Part shown: positions 52,729-62,312 of the stretch, piece after piece
Layout: each line of letters starts with the position of its first letter
How positions within the stretch are numbered: the stretch's first letter is position 1
Assembly (NCBI RefSeq): GCF_900114915.1
Contig: NZ_FOUS01000003.1
Coordinates: 62,001 to 126,000, forward strand
Direction: 5' to 3'
Length of the DNA: 64,000 nucleotides
DNA from: Bradyrhizobium sp. Rc3b
GTDB lineage: Bacteria > Pseudomonadota > Alphaproteobacteria > Rhizobiales > Xanthobacteraceae
Program-made: the position numbers and the translations under genes
Notes under the pieces: generated by a model
Told to the model about the DNA's origin: nothing
Database searches by the model: none
The model's input: only the letters and a program-made list of their open reading frames with translations

Positions 52729-52852
52729 CGTAGCCCGGATGGAGCGCCAGCGTAATCCGGGACGGTGCGAGATGCCGGGCGAGCGGCCCCGGATTGCGCT
52801 TCCGCCGTCGCTCTTCGAGCTATGGCGGACAAGTCGCTTCATCCGGGCTACG
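52729..52852. repeat. 124-base inverted-repeat element (GTAGCCCGGAT type)
   Basis: The ends CGTAGCCCGGAT and ATCCGGGCTACG are exact 12-base inverse copies. The interior holds variants of the same words (CGTAATCCGGG, CCCCGGATTGCG). It lies against the 3' end of the small membrane protein gene at 52862. Confidence 0.75.
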
Positions 52853-52861
52853 AACTTCGCC

Positions 52862-53125
52862 CTATCCCGCGCGGCGGGCGCGGGCTCTGCTTTCCCAGCG
52901 GTCGAGCATCTGGCCGAGTTCGCCGTTGACCACGGGGACCGCCGTGATGGCGCTCGCGATCTCGTTGGTGTTGGCGGGCGCGTTGGCGGGAAGCCAATCC
53001 GGCTCGGTGTATTCGCGCCAGCGGCGTGCTTCGGCGCGTCGCTTGCTGGAGATGTAGTCACGCGTGAAATAGCCGGCCGCGAACGCGATTCCCAGCAACA
53101 CGATCAATACGATGACGCCAGCCAC
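52862..53125 (-). CDS. Small membrane-anchored protein
   Basis: This protein of about 87 residues has an N-terminal helix (VAGVIVLIVLLGIAFAAGYF) followed by a charged region (SSKRRAEARRWREYTEPDWL) and a C-terminal amphipathic segment (VVNGELGQMLDRWESRARAR). No ATG fits. The GTG at 53125 with GGAG six bases upstream is the best start; TTG 53131 or TTG 53167 are alternatives. The function is unknown. Confidence 0.55.
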   Translation of the reverse strand: MAGVIVLIVLLGIAFAAGYFTRDYISSKRRAEARRWREYTEPDWLPANAPANTNEIASAITAVPVVNGELGQMLDRWESRARARRAG

Positions 53126-53422
53126 AATCAACTCCGTCCATGCCCCCGGACGGGTTCTGCGTGGCAATCAGCGCGAAATCAAGGCTTGAACTGCGCCGAA
53201 CGGGCGGCCTGCCGCGCTTTGCCGCAAGCAAATTTTTGCTTCGATCCGCGGAACATTTTCGCGCCTTGCAAACGGCACAAGGCGGACGCGAAGTGCATTC
53301 GAATATGACGGGATTGCGGCCTGCGCGAATCCGATTCCACCCTCGCAACCGGCGCTGGACCGCATTAACCTCCGGTTGCTTGGCCGGATCAACCGGTCAG
53401 CGAATATCATTGGGAGGACGCG

Positions 53423-54670
53423 ATGACACGCCAAGAGGCTCGTGACCACACGGCTCGTGACCACGAGCAGCGTGACCAGGATGCTGCGCTTTCACGACGA
53501 ACGCTTGTCCGGGGGCTTGCGCTTGGCGCCGCGGCCACCGTCGCCGGCCCCGCTCTGGCCCAGACCGGACCCGCCGCACCGCCGACCACCATCACCACCC
53601 CGCCGCGCGATTTCGGCCCCCACGGCGCGCCGACCACTTATTTCTGGGACCCCGACATCATCGCGGTCGATCCCTCCTTCAACGATCTCGCCCAGCCCAA
53701 CACCGCGATCAAGCGCCTGTACACCGGCCTGCTGTGGGCCGAGGGCCCGGCGTGGAGCGCGCAAGGAAGGTATCTGTTGTGGAGCGACATTCCCAACAAC
53801 CGGCAGATGCGCTGGAGCGAGGATGACGGCCGCGTCAGCGTGTTTCGCACGCCGTCCAACAATTCCAACGGCAACTCCTTCGACTTCCAGGGCCGCCAGC
53901 TCTCCTGCGAGCATTTGACCCGCCGGGTGACGCGCTACGAGCATGACGGCACCGCCACCGTGCTCGCGGACTCCTATCAAGGCAAGAAGCTGAACTCGCC
54001 GAACGACATCGCCGCGCATCCCGACGGCAGCTACTGGTTTACCGATCCGCCCTATGGCGGCCAGCTCTACGAAGGCGAGCCGGATGCCGCGAGCGGCCCG
54101 AGCAATGCGGGCGGCAAGCTCAATCCGCGGATCGGACAGCCGGCCGGTTTCCAGCCGGGCAAGCGCGAGCTGCCGACCAATTGCTATCGCATCGACCCTT
54201 CCGGCCGCATCGACCTCGTCGTTACCGAGGAGCAGGTCCCCGATCCGAACGGACTGTGCTTCTCGCCGGATTACAAGAAGCTCTACGTCGCCTCGACCGG
54301 CAAAGGGCCGGGCGACACCGGCCCGGGCGGCAAGGGCGAGATCTTCGTGTTCGACGTCGGCGGCGACAACAAGCTCTCCAACCCCAAGAAGTTCAGCGAT
54401 TGCGTGATCGACGGCGTGAAGTGCGGGCCGGACGGCGTGCGCTGCGACGTCAACGGCAATGTCTGGGCTTCGAGCAATGCCGGCCGCGCCGTCGGCTACA
54501 GCGGCGTGACGGTGTGGTCGCCGGAGGGCAAGCTGCTCGGCCGCATCCGCCTGCCGGAGGTCTGCGGCAACATCACCTTCGGCGGCCCCAAGCGCAACCG
54601 CCTGTTCATGGCCGCGAGCCAGTCGCTCTACGCGGTGTTCACGGCAACGCAGGGCGCCGGGCCGGGCTGA
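53423..54670 (+). CDS. SMP-30/gluconolactonase-family protein with Tat signal
   Basis: This 415-residue secreted protein has a twin-arginine signal (SRRTLVRGLALGAAATVAGP, cleavage near ALAQ). A six-bladed beta-propeller follows with LLWAEGPAWSAQGRYLLWSD (metal-binding Glu), LNSPNDIAAHPDGSYWFTDP (Asn and Asp ligands), DPNGLCFSPDYKKLYV and GPDGVRCDVNGNVWAS. Such enzymes hydrolyse sugar lactones such as gluconolactone. The Tat signal fits export of a folded metalloenzyme to the periplasm. It appears monocistronic and is followed by a stem-loop. Confidence 0.9.
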   Translation: MTRQEARDHTARDHEQRDQDAALSRRTLVRGLALGAAATVAGPALAQTGPAAPPTTITTPPRDFGPHGAPTTYFWDPDIIAVDPSFNDLAQPNTAIKRLYTGLLWAEGPAWSAQGRYLLWSDIPNNRQMRWSEDDGRVSVFRTPSNNSNGNSFDFQGRQLSCEHLTRRVTRYEHDGTATVLADSYQGKKLNSPNDIAAHPDGSYWFTDPPYGGQLYEGEPDAASGPSNAGGKLNPRIGQPAGFQPGKRELPTNCYRIDPSGRIDLVVTEEQVPDPNGLCFSPDYKKLYVASTGKGPGDTGPGGKGEIFVFDVGGDNKLSNPKKFSDCVIDGVKCGPDGVRCDVNGNVWASSNAGRAVGYSGVTVWSPEGKLLGRIRLPEVCGNITFGGPKRNRLFMAASQSLYAVFTATQGAGPG

Positions 54671-54672
54671 GC

Positions 54673-54709
54673 CGAGAGCGCTGCATCCTGCAGGCTTGCA
54701 GCGCTCTCG
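54673..54709 (+). terminator. Stem-loop after the SMP-30-like gene
   Basis: CGAGAGCGCTGCA and TGCAGCGCTCTCG form a perfect 13-pair stem with an 11-base loop two bases after the stop codon. No T-run follows, so it may stabilise the mRNA or act with Rho. Its end overlaps the start of the second 91-base repeat by two bases. Confidence 0.6.
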
Positions 54710-54798
54710 TAGGGTGGGCAAAGCGAAGCGTGCCCACGATCCCCTTGATACGGAACGAGATGGTGGGCACGGCGCTTTGCGCCTTTGCCCACCCTACG
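54708..54798. repeat. 91-base palindromic repeat, copy 2
   Basis: This element starts CGTAGGGTGGGCAAAGCG and ends TTTGCCCACCCTACG, with the same 91-base length and nested GTGCCCACG/GTGGGCAC pair as copy 1. It lies directly after the stem-loop of the SMP-30-like gene. Confidence 0.8.
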
Positions 54799-55040
54799 GC
54801 ACTGCTTTCTGCGGCACGATCTGCGGATCGATCGCCGTAAATACCCCTTCGCTTGTGCGTTTCATGACAGCTTAACGACGCGCCCGCTCCGGCGGTTCCG
54901 CGGCCGCAATCAAGCTCCATCGCGGGCCAATCTCCGCCATCAAACCAAAGATGATGTGTGACGCGGCAGGGCCGCAGCGCGGTGCGCAGGCATGTCGCTT
55001 CGCCTCCGTCCGCGCCGGACAAGAAATTGGGAGTTGCACG

Positions 55041-56225
55041 ATGCGCCGTATGCCAAACGACACGATCATCGTCAGCGTTGGAAGCCAGGAGCTCGTGATC
55101 GCGTTCGGAGACCCCGGTCTACCGGTCGACGGCCATGGCGGTAACGACATCATGATCGCAACAGTCGATGACGGGCCCAGTAGCCTGCTGTTTGTCGGCG
55201 ACGAGTCGATCCTGGAAGGCCAATCGCATGGCGGCAATGACCTTCTCGTCGCGACGATCCAGGGCCGCTTGCCCTATACGACCTTTGACGGCGACGCGCA
55301 GATCATGTCCGGCCAAGCCCGCGGCGGCAACGATTTGCTGCATGTCGAGGCCTCGAATGCGATCTATGCGAGCGTCTATCTCTCAGGCGACGCCGAAATC
55401 GCCATGACCGGGGATGCCAAGGGCGGCAATGACCTCATCAAGGCAGAGATGGGCGACAGATCGTATGGTGCGTTCAGCGGCGATTCCGGATCGCTCATGA
55501 GCGGCAACTCCCAAGGCGGCAACGACATCGTCAGCGTGGTCCAGGCCGGCGCCTCTGGCAACATATCGATGTCAGGTGATGCCTTGGTGTCCATGATCGG
55601 CGATGCACGCGGCGGCAATGACATCCTCATCTATACGGCCGGCGACGATGCGCGGTCCGGCGGCGCATCACTGCTCGGCGATAGCGGCTACATGAGCGAC
55701 AATGCCCGTGGCGGGGACGACATCCTGATCGCAGCCGTCGACGGCAATCCCAATTCGACCTCCATCGCGCTCGTCGGCGATGGCTCGCAGATGTCCGGCA
55801 ACGCACAGGGTGGCAATGATATTCTCTACGGGAGCGATCGCGGCGATTGGCTCTATGGCGATGCACGAGCCTACAACCCGTTCGTAGGCGGCTCGATCAC
55901 CGGCGGCAGGGATCTGCTGAACGGCGGAGGCGGCAACGATCAGCTCTGGGGCGGACCGAGCAACGATCTGTTCGTGTTCGGGGCAGGCTCGGGCCAGGAC
56001 GTGATCAACGATTTCGATCAGGGCAACAAGGCGGCGGGCAGCACGATACTCGAGCAGGACGTGATCGATGTGCGGGCCTATGGCTTTGCGGACTGGGGCG
56101 CGCTGAAGAGCCTGATCAGCGATGACAGCGCCGGCAATGCGGTGATCCAGCTGACGGCCAACGACACCATCACGCTGGATGGCATCCATGCCGCCGATCT
56201 CAACGCCAGGGATTTCATGGTCTGA
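55041..56225 (+). CDS. RTX-type calcium-binding repeat protein
   Basis: This 394-residue acidic protein has no signal peptide. Residues 33-260 carry eight GGND/GGDD motifs at 33, 64, 95, 128, 159, 191, 224 and 257, each preceded by a GD..xxMSGxAx-like segment (for example GDAQIMSGQARGGNDLL). The period is 31-33 residues. The C-terminal part has classical RTX features, LLNGGGGNDQLWGGPSNDLF and GSGQDVINDFDQGN, as in type I secreted proteins. No type I secretion genes are nearby. The ATG was chosen for GGGAG upstream. The function is probably as an extracellular calcium-binding protein. Confidence 0.85.
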   Translation: MRRMPNDTIIVSVGSQELVIAFGDPGLPVDGHGGNDIMIATVDDGPSSLLFVGDESILEGQSHGGNDLLVATIQGRLPYTTFDGDAQIMSGQARGGNDLLHVEASNAIYASVYLSGDAEIAMTGDAKGGNDLIKAEMGDRSYGAFSGDSGSLMSGNSQGGNDIVSVVQAGASGNISMSGDALVSMIGDARGGNDILIYTAGDDARSGGASLLGDSGYMSDNARGGDDILIAAVDGNPNSTSIALVGDGSQMSGNAQGGNDILYGSDRGDWLYGDARAYNPFVGGSITGGRDLLNGGGGNDQLWGGPSNDLFVFGAGSGQDVINDFDQGNKAAGSTILEQDVIDVRAYGFADWGALKSLISDDSAGNAVIQLTANDTITLDGIHAADLNARDFMV

Positions 56226-56379
56226 GGCGCGGCTTGCCGCCGCGACCCAAATCCCTCGCAAGGCCCTTCACTGTCATCGCGGCGGGCCTTGGCTTTGTGC
56301 AGAACGCAGAGGCCCACTGGCCTCGAAGGACCCATCCTGCGATCTTGCCGTTAATTCCGACGCGGCCTGGAGAAGCAAG

Positions 56380-58890
56380 ATGGACGATCGACCAAGACGA
56401 CCCGACAGCCTGATGCAGGACGACGGCTTCGTCCGGGTGCGCGGCGCGCGCGAGCACAATCTAAGGAACGTCGACGTTCGCATTCCCCGCAACGCGCTCG
56501 TCGTATTCACGGGCGTGTCGGGCTCCGGGAAATCCTCGCTTGCCTTTGGAACGATCTACGCCGAGGCGCAGCGGCGCTATCTGGAGTCGGTGTCGCCCTA
56601 CGCGCGGCGGCTGTTCCACCAGATGCAAGTCCCCGAGGTCGACGACATCGAGGGCCTGCCGCCCGCCGTCGCGCTCCAGCAGCAACGCGGGGCGCCGACG
56701 ACAAGGTCATCCGTCGGCAGCGTCACCACCATCTCGAACCTGCTGAGGATGCTCTATTCCCGCGCCGGCGATTATCCGCGGGGACAGCCGATGCTCTATG
56801 CGGAGGCGTTCTCGCCGAACACGCCCGAGGGGGCGTGCCCGACCTGCCACGGCATCGGCAGGATGCTCGACGTTACCGAGAAGTCCATGGTGCCCGACGA
56901 CACCAAGACGATCCGCGAGCGCGCCGTCGCGGCCTGGCCGAGTGCCTGGCAAGGGCAGAACCTCCGGGACATCCTGACGACGCTCGGCTACGACGTCGAC
57001 AAGCCCTGGCGCGAGCTGCCGAAAAAGGACCGCGACTGGATCCTGTTCACCGAGGAGCAGCCGACCGTTCCTGTTTATGCCGGCTACGACGCCGCTGAGG
57101 TCAAACGCGCGCTGCGCCGCAAGGAGGAGCCGAGCTACCAGGGCACGTTCACCGGCGCGAAGCGCTACGTGATGCAGACCTACGCCAAGTCCGAGAGCGC
57201 GATGATGAAGCGCCGTGTCGCGCAATTCATGATCACGCGGGATTGCCCGACCTGCCACGGCACCCGGCTCAAGCCCGAGGCGCTCAAGGTCAGGTTCGCC
57301 GGGCTCAATATCGCCGAGATGTCGCATTTGCCGCTCAAGCAGCTGCAGGAGCTGGTCAAGCCGTTCGCAAAGACTTCGACGGACAGATCGGAAAAGACCG
57401 TCGTCGCCAGGCGCATCTGCGAGGATCTGTCGGCGCGCCTCGCCGTTCTGCTCGACCTCGGCCTTGGCTATCTCGCCTGCGAGCGCAGCACGCCGACGCT
57501 GTCGCCGGGCGAATTGCAACGGCTGCGCCTTGCGACGCAGGTTCGTTCGAACCTGTTCGGCGTCGTCTACGTGCTCGACGAGCCGTCCGCGGGCCTGCAT
57601 CCCGCCGACACCGAGGCGCTGCTGCGGGCGCTGGACCGGCTGAAGCACGCCGGCAATTCGATCTTCGTGGTCGAGCACGAGATCGAAGTGATCAGGCATG
57701 CCGACTGGCTGGTGGATGTCGGGCCTGACGCGGGCGACGGCGGCGGGCTCATCCTCTACAGCGGGCCGCCGGCAGAGCTCGGTCAGATCGAGCAATCGCG
57801 CACCGCCCACTATCTCGCGCATCCCCGCAAGAAGCTGCCGACGACCCGTCGCGAGCCGAAGGGCCACCTGAAGGTCAGGGGCGTCGCCCGCAATAATCTT
57901 CGCGGTCTCGACGTCGATATCCCGCTGGGTGTCCTCGCCAGCATCACCGGCGTGTCGGGCTCCGGCAAATCGAGCCTGATCAGCCAATTCCTCGTCGAGG
58001 CCGTCGCCGGGCATCTCGGCCATACGCTCGCGGACGAAGCGGACGACGACAGCCTCGCCGCAAGGGTCGAGACCTTGGGCGGCAAGATTGTTGCCGGCCT
58101 CGACCGGATCGGCCGCCTCGTCGTGGTGGACCAGAAGCCGATCGGCCGCACGCCGCGGTCCAACCTTGCGACCTATACCGGCCTGTTCGACCATGTGCGG
58201 CGGATGTTCGCGGCAACGCCGCAGGCAAAGTCCCGCCGCTACGACGCGGGACGCTTCTCGTTCAATGTCGCGAAAGGCCGATGTGCGACTTGCGAGGGCG
58301 AGGGCTTCGTCTGTGTCGAGCTCTTGTTCCTGCCCAGCGTCTACGCGCCCTGCCCGACCTGCAAAGGCGCCCGCTACAACGACAAGACGCTCGAGGTGAC
58401 AATCCGCGGCAAATCCATCGCCGACGTGCTGGCGATGCGCGTCGACGAGGCCTTCGAGTTCTTCGAGGGCGATGCCGCGCTGAACCGGTCGCTCTCGGTG
58501 GTGCGCGAGGTCGGTCTCGGCTATATCCGCCTCGGCCAGTCCGCCACCGAATTGTCCGGTGGCGAAGCCCAGCGGATCAAGCTGGCGACCGAGCTGATGC
58601 GTCCGCAACGCGGCCATACGCTCTATGTGCTGGACGAACCGACCACAGGGCTGCATCCGCGGGATGTCGAGCGGCTGATCGCCCAACTCGACCGGATCGT
58701 GGACGCCGGCAACAGCGTGGTCGTGGTCGAGCATGACATGGACGTCGTCTCTCACAGCGACTGGATCATCGATCTCGGCCCCGGCGCCGGCGACGAGGGC
58801 GGACGCATCGTCGCATCGGGGACACCGGATCAGGTTGCCAAGGCCAGCGGAAAGACCGCGCATTATCTGGCGCGGCGCTTGAAGCAGTAG
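56380..58890 (+). CDS. UvrA-like ABC ATPase (short UvrA2 form)
   Basis: This 836-residue protein has two ABC ATPase modules in UvrA order. First Walker A is [20 protein letters not shown], second is [20 protein letters not shown]. Signatures are [14 protein letters not shown] and [15 protein letters not shown], and Walker B regions read [13 protein letters not shown] and [13 protein letters not shown]. Zinc-finger cysteines are visible in [18 protein letters not shown] and [15 protein letters not shown]. It is about 100 residues shorter than canonical UvrA (about 940), as in UvrA2 proteins that lack part of the UvrB-binding region. The first signature has LSPGE instead of LSGGE. Its role in repair or drug tolerance is inferred. 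Confidence 0.9.
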   Translation: MDDRPRRPDSLMQDDGFVRVRGAREHNLRNVDVRIPRNALVVFTGVSGSGKSSLAFGTIYAEAQRRYLESVSPYARRLFHQMQVPEVDDIEGLPPAVALQQQRGAPTTRSSVGSVTTISNLLRMLYSRAGDYPRGQPMLYAEAFSPNTPEGACPTCHGIGRMLDVTEKSMVPDDTKTIRERAVAAWPSAWQGQNLRDILTTLGYDVDKPWRELPKKDRDWILFTEEQPTVPVYAGYDAAEVKRALRRKEEPSYQGTFTGAKRYVMQTYAKSESAMMKRRVAQFMITRDCPTCHGTRLKPEALKVRFAGLNIAEMSHLPLKQLQELVKPFAKTSTDRSEKTVVARRICEDLSARLAVLLDLGLGYLACERSTPTLSPGELQRLRLATQVRSNLFGVVYVLDEPSAGLHPADTEALLRALDRLKHAGNSIFVVEHEIEVIRHADWLVDVGPDAGDGGGLILYSGPPAELGQIEQSRTAHYLAHPRKKLPTTRREPKGHLKVRGVARNNLRGLDVDIPLGVLASITGVSGSGKSSLISQFLVEAVAGHLGHTLADEADDDSLAARVETLGGKIVAGLDRIGRLVVVDQKPIGRTPRSNLATYTGLFDHVRRMFAATPQAKSRRYDAGRFSFNVAKGRCATCEGEGFVCVELLFLPSVYAPCPTCKGARYNDKTLEVTIRGKSIADVLAMRVDEAFEFFEGDAALNRSLSVVREVGLGYIRLGQSATELSGGEAQRIKLATELMRPQRGHTLYVLDEPTTGLHPRDVERLIAQLDRIVDAGNSVVVVEHDMDVVSHSDWIIDLGPGAGDEGGRIVASGTPDQVAKASGKTAHYLARRLKQ

Positions 58891-59048
58891 CGCTCGGTCT
58901 CGCCGGACCTCACCGTCATTTCGCAATTGCGTTCTATGGCGCAGCTGACAGACCCGACTTTCGCCATGTTGACTTTCCGCTGTCCCGCTCCCCATACTTC
59001 GCAAAAAAATAACAACCAGTCATAAGAACGGTTTTGAGGGAGGATAGG

Positions 59049-60359
59049 ATGCCGACTTCACGCAGGCAGCTGCTGAAGGGTACGGCGGCTGCCGCCGCCA
59101 CACTCAGCCTCGATTGGACCAGGGCCCAGGCGCAGGCCGAGAATTTACGCATCGGCCTGATCTACGACCTCACCGGCCCGTTCGCCGCCGGCGGCTCGGT
59201 CGCCTCCTCGGTCGGCGCGCAGATCGCCATCGACCTCGTCAACGAGAAGGGCGGCATCGGCGGCAAGACCAAGATCGTGCCGGTTGCGGCGGACTCGCAG
59301 AGCAAGGCGGATGTTGCCATCAACGAGGCCGAGCGGCTGATCAGCCAGGAAAAGATCGACATCATCAACGGCGTCTATTCCAGCGCGCATGCGGTGCCGA
59401 TGGCGGCGAAGGTCGAGCAGCAGAAGAAGATCCTCTGGATCACGACTGCGGTCTCGACCGCCGTGTTCAAGGACAAGAATTTGCAATACGTGTTTCGCGC
59501 GCAGATCCATTCCGACCAGTACGGCCAGGCCTTTGCCGGCTTCATCGCCGAGCATGCGAAAGCCAAGCTCGGCATGGAGGCGAAGGACGTCAAGGTCGCG
59601 CTGATCCACGAGGACGGCCCCTATGGCGTCGGCGTCGCCGCGGCCGACGAGGCCTATGCCAAGCAGGCCGGCATTCAGGTCGTGCTGCGCGAAGGCTATT
59701 CGGCGTCCGCTCCCGACCTCTCGGTGCTCGTGACCAAGATCAAGCGCGCCAAGGCCGACGTGATCTCGCATGCCGGCTACAACCCCGATATCACTTTGTT
59801 CCTGCGCCAGGCCCGCGAGAGCGGATTGCGCTTCAAGATGCTGTTCGGTGCCGGCGCCGGCTACAGCCAGCTCGACAAGCTGCGCGCCACCTTCGGTCCC
59901 GACATCGACAATTTCTGCAACATCGACCCGGTGCCGGCGCAGCTGCTCGATGCGGCAAAACTCGCGCCGGGCATGGGCGAGCTGATCAAGACCATGGTCT
60001 CGCGCTACCAGGCCAAGACCGGCGCCACCGACGTGCCGCCGCACTGCTCGATGGGATTCAACCAGACCTGGGTGCTGCTCAACAACGTGCTGCCTGTCGC
60101 CAAGGAGAAGTACGGCAGCTTCGAGCCGGAGGCGATCCGCAAGGCCGCGCTCGACGTCGACATTCCCGCCGGCGGCACCATCCAGGGCTATGGCGTGAAG
60201 TTCTTCCCGCCGGGCACGCCGCTGTCCGGCCAGAACGAGCGCTCGACGCCGGTGGTGATGCAGAACGCCGGCGAGCACATCTCGGTGGTGTGGCCGACCA
60301 ATATCAGGACGCAAGACCCGGTATTCCCGCTGCCGAAGGGATCGACCTACGGGACGTAG
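59049..60359 (+). CDS. Branched-chain amino-acid-type ABC transporter binding protein
   Basis: This 436-residue periplasmic binding protein has a twin-arginine-like signal (SRRQLLKGTAAAAATLSL, cleavage near AQAQ) and the type I peripheral binding fold: LRIGLIYDLTGPFAAGGSVA, AIDLVNEKGGIGGKTKIVP and INGVYSSAHAVPMAAKVEQQ. No permease or ATPase genes follow, so it may work with a transporter encoded elsewhere. The ATG at 59049 follows GAGGGAGGATAGG. It is unrelated in sequence detail to the remnant at 23926. Confidence 0.9.
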   Translation: MPTSRRQLLKGTAAAAATLSLDWTRAQAQAENLRIGLIYDLTGPFAAGGSVASSVGAQIAIDLVNEKGGIGGKTKIVPVAADSQSKADVAINEAERLISQEKIDIINGVYSSAHAVPMAAKVEQQKKILWITTAVSTAVFKDKNLQYVFRAQIHSDQYGQAFAGFIAEHAKAKLGMEAKDVKVALIHEDGPYGVGVAAADEAYAKQAGIQVVLREGYSASAPDLSVLVTKIKRAKADVISHAGYNPDITLFLRQARESGLRFKMLFGAGAGYSQLDKLRATFGPDIDNFCNIDPVPAQLLDAAKLAPGMGELIKTMVSRYQAKTGATDVPPHCSMGFNQTWVLLNNVLPVAKEKYGSFEPEAIRKAALDVDIPAGGTIQGYGVKFFPPGTPLSGQNERSTPVVMQNAGEHISVVWPTNIRTQDPVFPLPKGSTYGT

Positions 60360-60374
60360 GGGCGGCTTGCTCCC

Positions 60375-60529
60375 ACCCTCCCCCTCCAGGGGAGGGTCGC
60401 TACGCATGCAGCGAAGCGAAATGCGTGGCGGGATGGGGTGATCTCTCCACACGGGCACTGCCCGATTGGAGAGATCACCCCACCCCGCTCGCGCTGCGCG
60501 CGATCGACCCTCCCCCTCCAGGGGAGGGT
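60375..60529. repeat. 155-base nested palindromic element
   Basis: Both ends carry the same 23-base palindrome (ACCCTCCCC-CTCCA-GGGGAGGGT, at 60375-60397 and 60507-60529). The middle has a 15-pair stem (GGGGTGATCTCTCCA with its inverse, 60435-60449 and 60467-60481). It lies between converging genes and may serve as a bidirectional terminator. Confidence 0.75.
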
Positions 60530-60543
60530 AAGAGAAGCGTGCC

Positions 60544-61713
60544 CTACAACACCACCCTCCGCCCCTCCTCCGCGGCCCAGTACCCTGCGTAGTTCAACTT
60601 GATCGTCTCATAGGCCAGCGCGAGGTCAGACAGCGGCTGCCGCCCGGTCGCGACGCATTCCATGAAGTCCTGAATCTCCTGCAGATAGCCGCGCGTCCAT
60701 TCCTCCTCGAGGCAGACATATTGCCAGCCGGTTTTGCGGTCGACCTTCTCGGTGATGTAGACGCTGGCGAGCTTCTCCTCGGAGGTCTGGTAGCTCATCA
60801 GATGATTGTTCGGGGTGATGTTGGCGAATAGCGAGCCGCCTGACGTATACGTCTCGACCAGATTGCGCACGCCGCCCATGATCATGTCGCCGGAGAACAC
60901 GGTGGCCTTGGTGCCGTCCGAGAACGTCGCCGTCAGCGTGCCCCAATCCTCGACATCGACCGGATTGGCCTTGATGTAGGTGCGCTCCTCCGGCTTGAGG
61001 CCCGCTGTGACGTTGCCGACATCGCCGGTGACGCTGGCGACACGGATGCTCTCACCGCGCGCCTTGGCTTCGACCTGCTTGAGGTAGAGCACGGCCGAGA
61101 GCGGATGGCAGCCCATGCGGATCAACGAGCCGCCGCCGGTCATCGCCCATTGCGCGGCGTGGGCCGCGTGCGAGCCGGAATGGCTCTCCTCGCCCTTCAT
61201 GAAGAGGATCTTGTCCTTGGTCGCCTTGATGATCTCCGCAGTCTTGGTCACCGCGGGCGCGTAGATCCAGTCTTCGGCATACATGAAGAGCTTTCCGGTG
61301 CGCTCGATCGCGGCGCGCGTCTTGTCCATCTCCTCGAGCACGCGCTCATACATCAGCGCCTTCGGCACGTGCTTGCCGATCGGCTGCTTGTCGCCGTCGC
61401 GGCCGAAATAGCCGGCGAACGGCTTTTCGCAAATGACATGCTTGCCGGCCTGCATCGCCCCGACAATCATTTCGGCATGAAGATTGGGCGGGGTGCAGAT
61501 GTCGACGACGTCGATCTCGCGGTCGGCGATCAGATCGGCAAAGCTGCGATAGACGCGCGGGATGTTGTGACGGCCGGCGAATTCGACGACGTGGTCGCCG
61601 CGCGCGGCCACCGCCGCGACCTCGACATCCACGCCATAGACGCGCCGGAACGCATACATATGCAGCTCCGACACGAAGCCGCAGCCGACGAGTCCGATCC
61701 TGATGCCTGCCAT
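60544..61713 (-). CDS. Gfo/Idh/MocA-family oxidoreductase
   Basis: This 389-residue NAD(P)-dependent oxidoreductase has an N-terminal Rossmann fold (IRIGLVGCGFVSELHMYAF with the GxGxxx loop) and the family motif VICEKPFAGYF (EKP, lysine of the active site). The C-terminal domain has the substrate-facing segment GGGSLIRMGCHPLSAVLYLK with the catalytic His. Members act on sugars, inositols or related compounds; the substrate is unknown. It is convergent with the ABC binding-protein gene and stands alone. Confidence 0.92.
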   Translation of the reverse strand: MAGIRIGLVGCGFVSELHMYAFRRVYGVDVEVAAVAARGDHVVEFAGRHNIPRVYRSFADLIADREIDVVDICTPPNLHAEMIVGAMQAGKHVICEKPFAGYFGRDGDKQPIGKHVPKALMYERVLEEMDKTRAAIERTGKLFMYAEDWIYAPAVTKTAEIIKATKDKILFMKGEESHSGSHAAHAAQWAMTGGGSLIRMGCHPLSAVLYLKQVEAKARGESIRVASVTGDVGNVTAGLKPEERTYIKANPVDVEDWGTLTATFSDGTKATVFSGDMIMGGVRNLVETYTSGGSLFANITPNNHLMSYQTSEEKLASVYITEKVDRKTGWQYVCLEEEWTRGYLQEIQDFMECVATGRQPLSDLALAYETIKLNYAGYWAAEEGRRVVL

Positions 61714-61756
61714 AGCGCCCCCTTGCTTTGGGCGGCACTATAGCGCGCTGGCCGGC

Positions 61757-62107
61757 CTATTCCACGGAGACTCGCACCACGCCGGCGCTCATCATCCCGA
61801 GCGCGCGGGCGGCCGGCACCGAGAGGTCGACGATACGGCCGCGGATGAACGGGCCGCGATCGTTGACGCGACATTGGATCGTGCGGCTGCCATAGGAGAC
61901 CCTCAGCACGCTGCCGAACGGGCGCGTCCGGTGCGCGCAGGTGAGCTCGCCGCCTTTGCCGGCTTTTGCGTAGCCGTAATAGGAGGCGAGCCCGCTTTCG
62001 GCATATGCAACAGAAAATGGTGAAAACGAAAAAATGGCCAGACAGAGGAATAGCGTGGTTTGCGCTTGCACGGCACCGCTCCAGATTGGCCACACCCGGC
62101 GCTGCAA
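61757..62107 (-). CDS. RlpA-like double-psi beta-barrel protein
   Basis: This 116-residue protein has an N-terminal signal or anchor (about 14-36) and one double-psi beta-barrel domain: GLASYYGYAKAGKGGELTCA, HRTRPFGSVLRVSYGSRTIQ, CRVNDRGPFIRGRIVDLSVP and AARALGMMSAGVVRV. The conserved His and Asp (in HRTRPFG and NDRGPF) match RlpA lytic transglycosylases, which act on denuded peptidoglycan at the septum. It has no SPOR domain, so septal targeting is not evident. Confidence 0.88.
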   Translation of the reverse strand: MQRRVWPIWSGAVQAQTTLFLCLAIFSFSPFSVAYAESGLASYYGYAKAGKGGELTCAHRTRPFGSVLRVSYGSRTIQCRVNDRGPFIRGRIVDLSVPAARALGMMSAGVVRVSVE

Positions 62108-62312
62108 ACGTCGCTTTGTTCCCTAAGGTTCCCAACTCACGGCGCGCAAGGAGCGACCGCGCCATCACACATTGTTACTTTCCGGAAAGAGCGGCGCGTA
62201 CGGTGATCTCGCGCAGCATCGTCGCCGGCTTAGCGACATCACGCCGCAATCGTGCGCGCAAACCTGTGACGCGTTTGCGCGCAGACCATGCTCAAAGCCA
62301 AAGCGCGACGGC

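Noticed and set aside
55139..55822. The regularly spaced GGCGGCAATGA-type words considered as a DNA-level tandem repeat or CRISPR-like array
   Set aside because: They encode the GGND motifs of an intact protein; the DNA between them diverges and there are no spacers or cas genes.
56707..59004. A 765-codon open frame on the minus strand
   Set aside because: It is antisense to the UvrA-like gene and has no recognisable domain.
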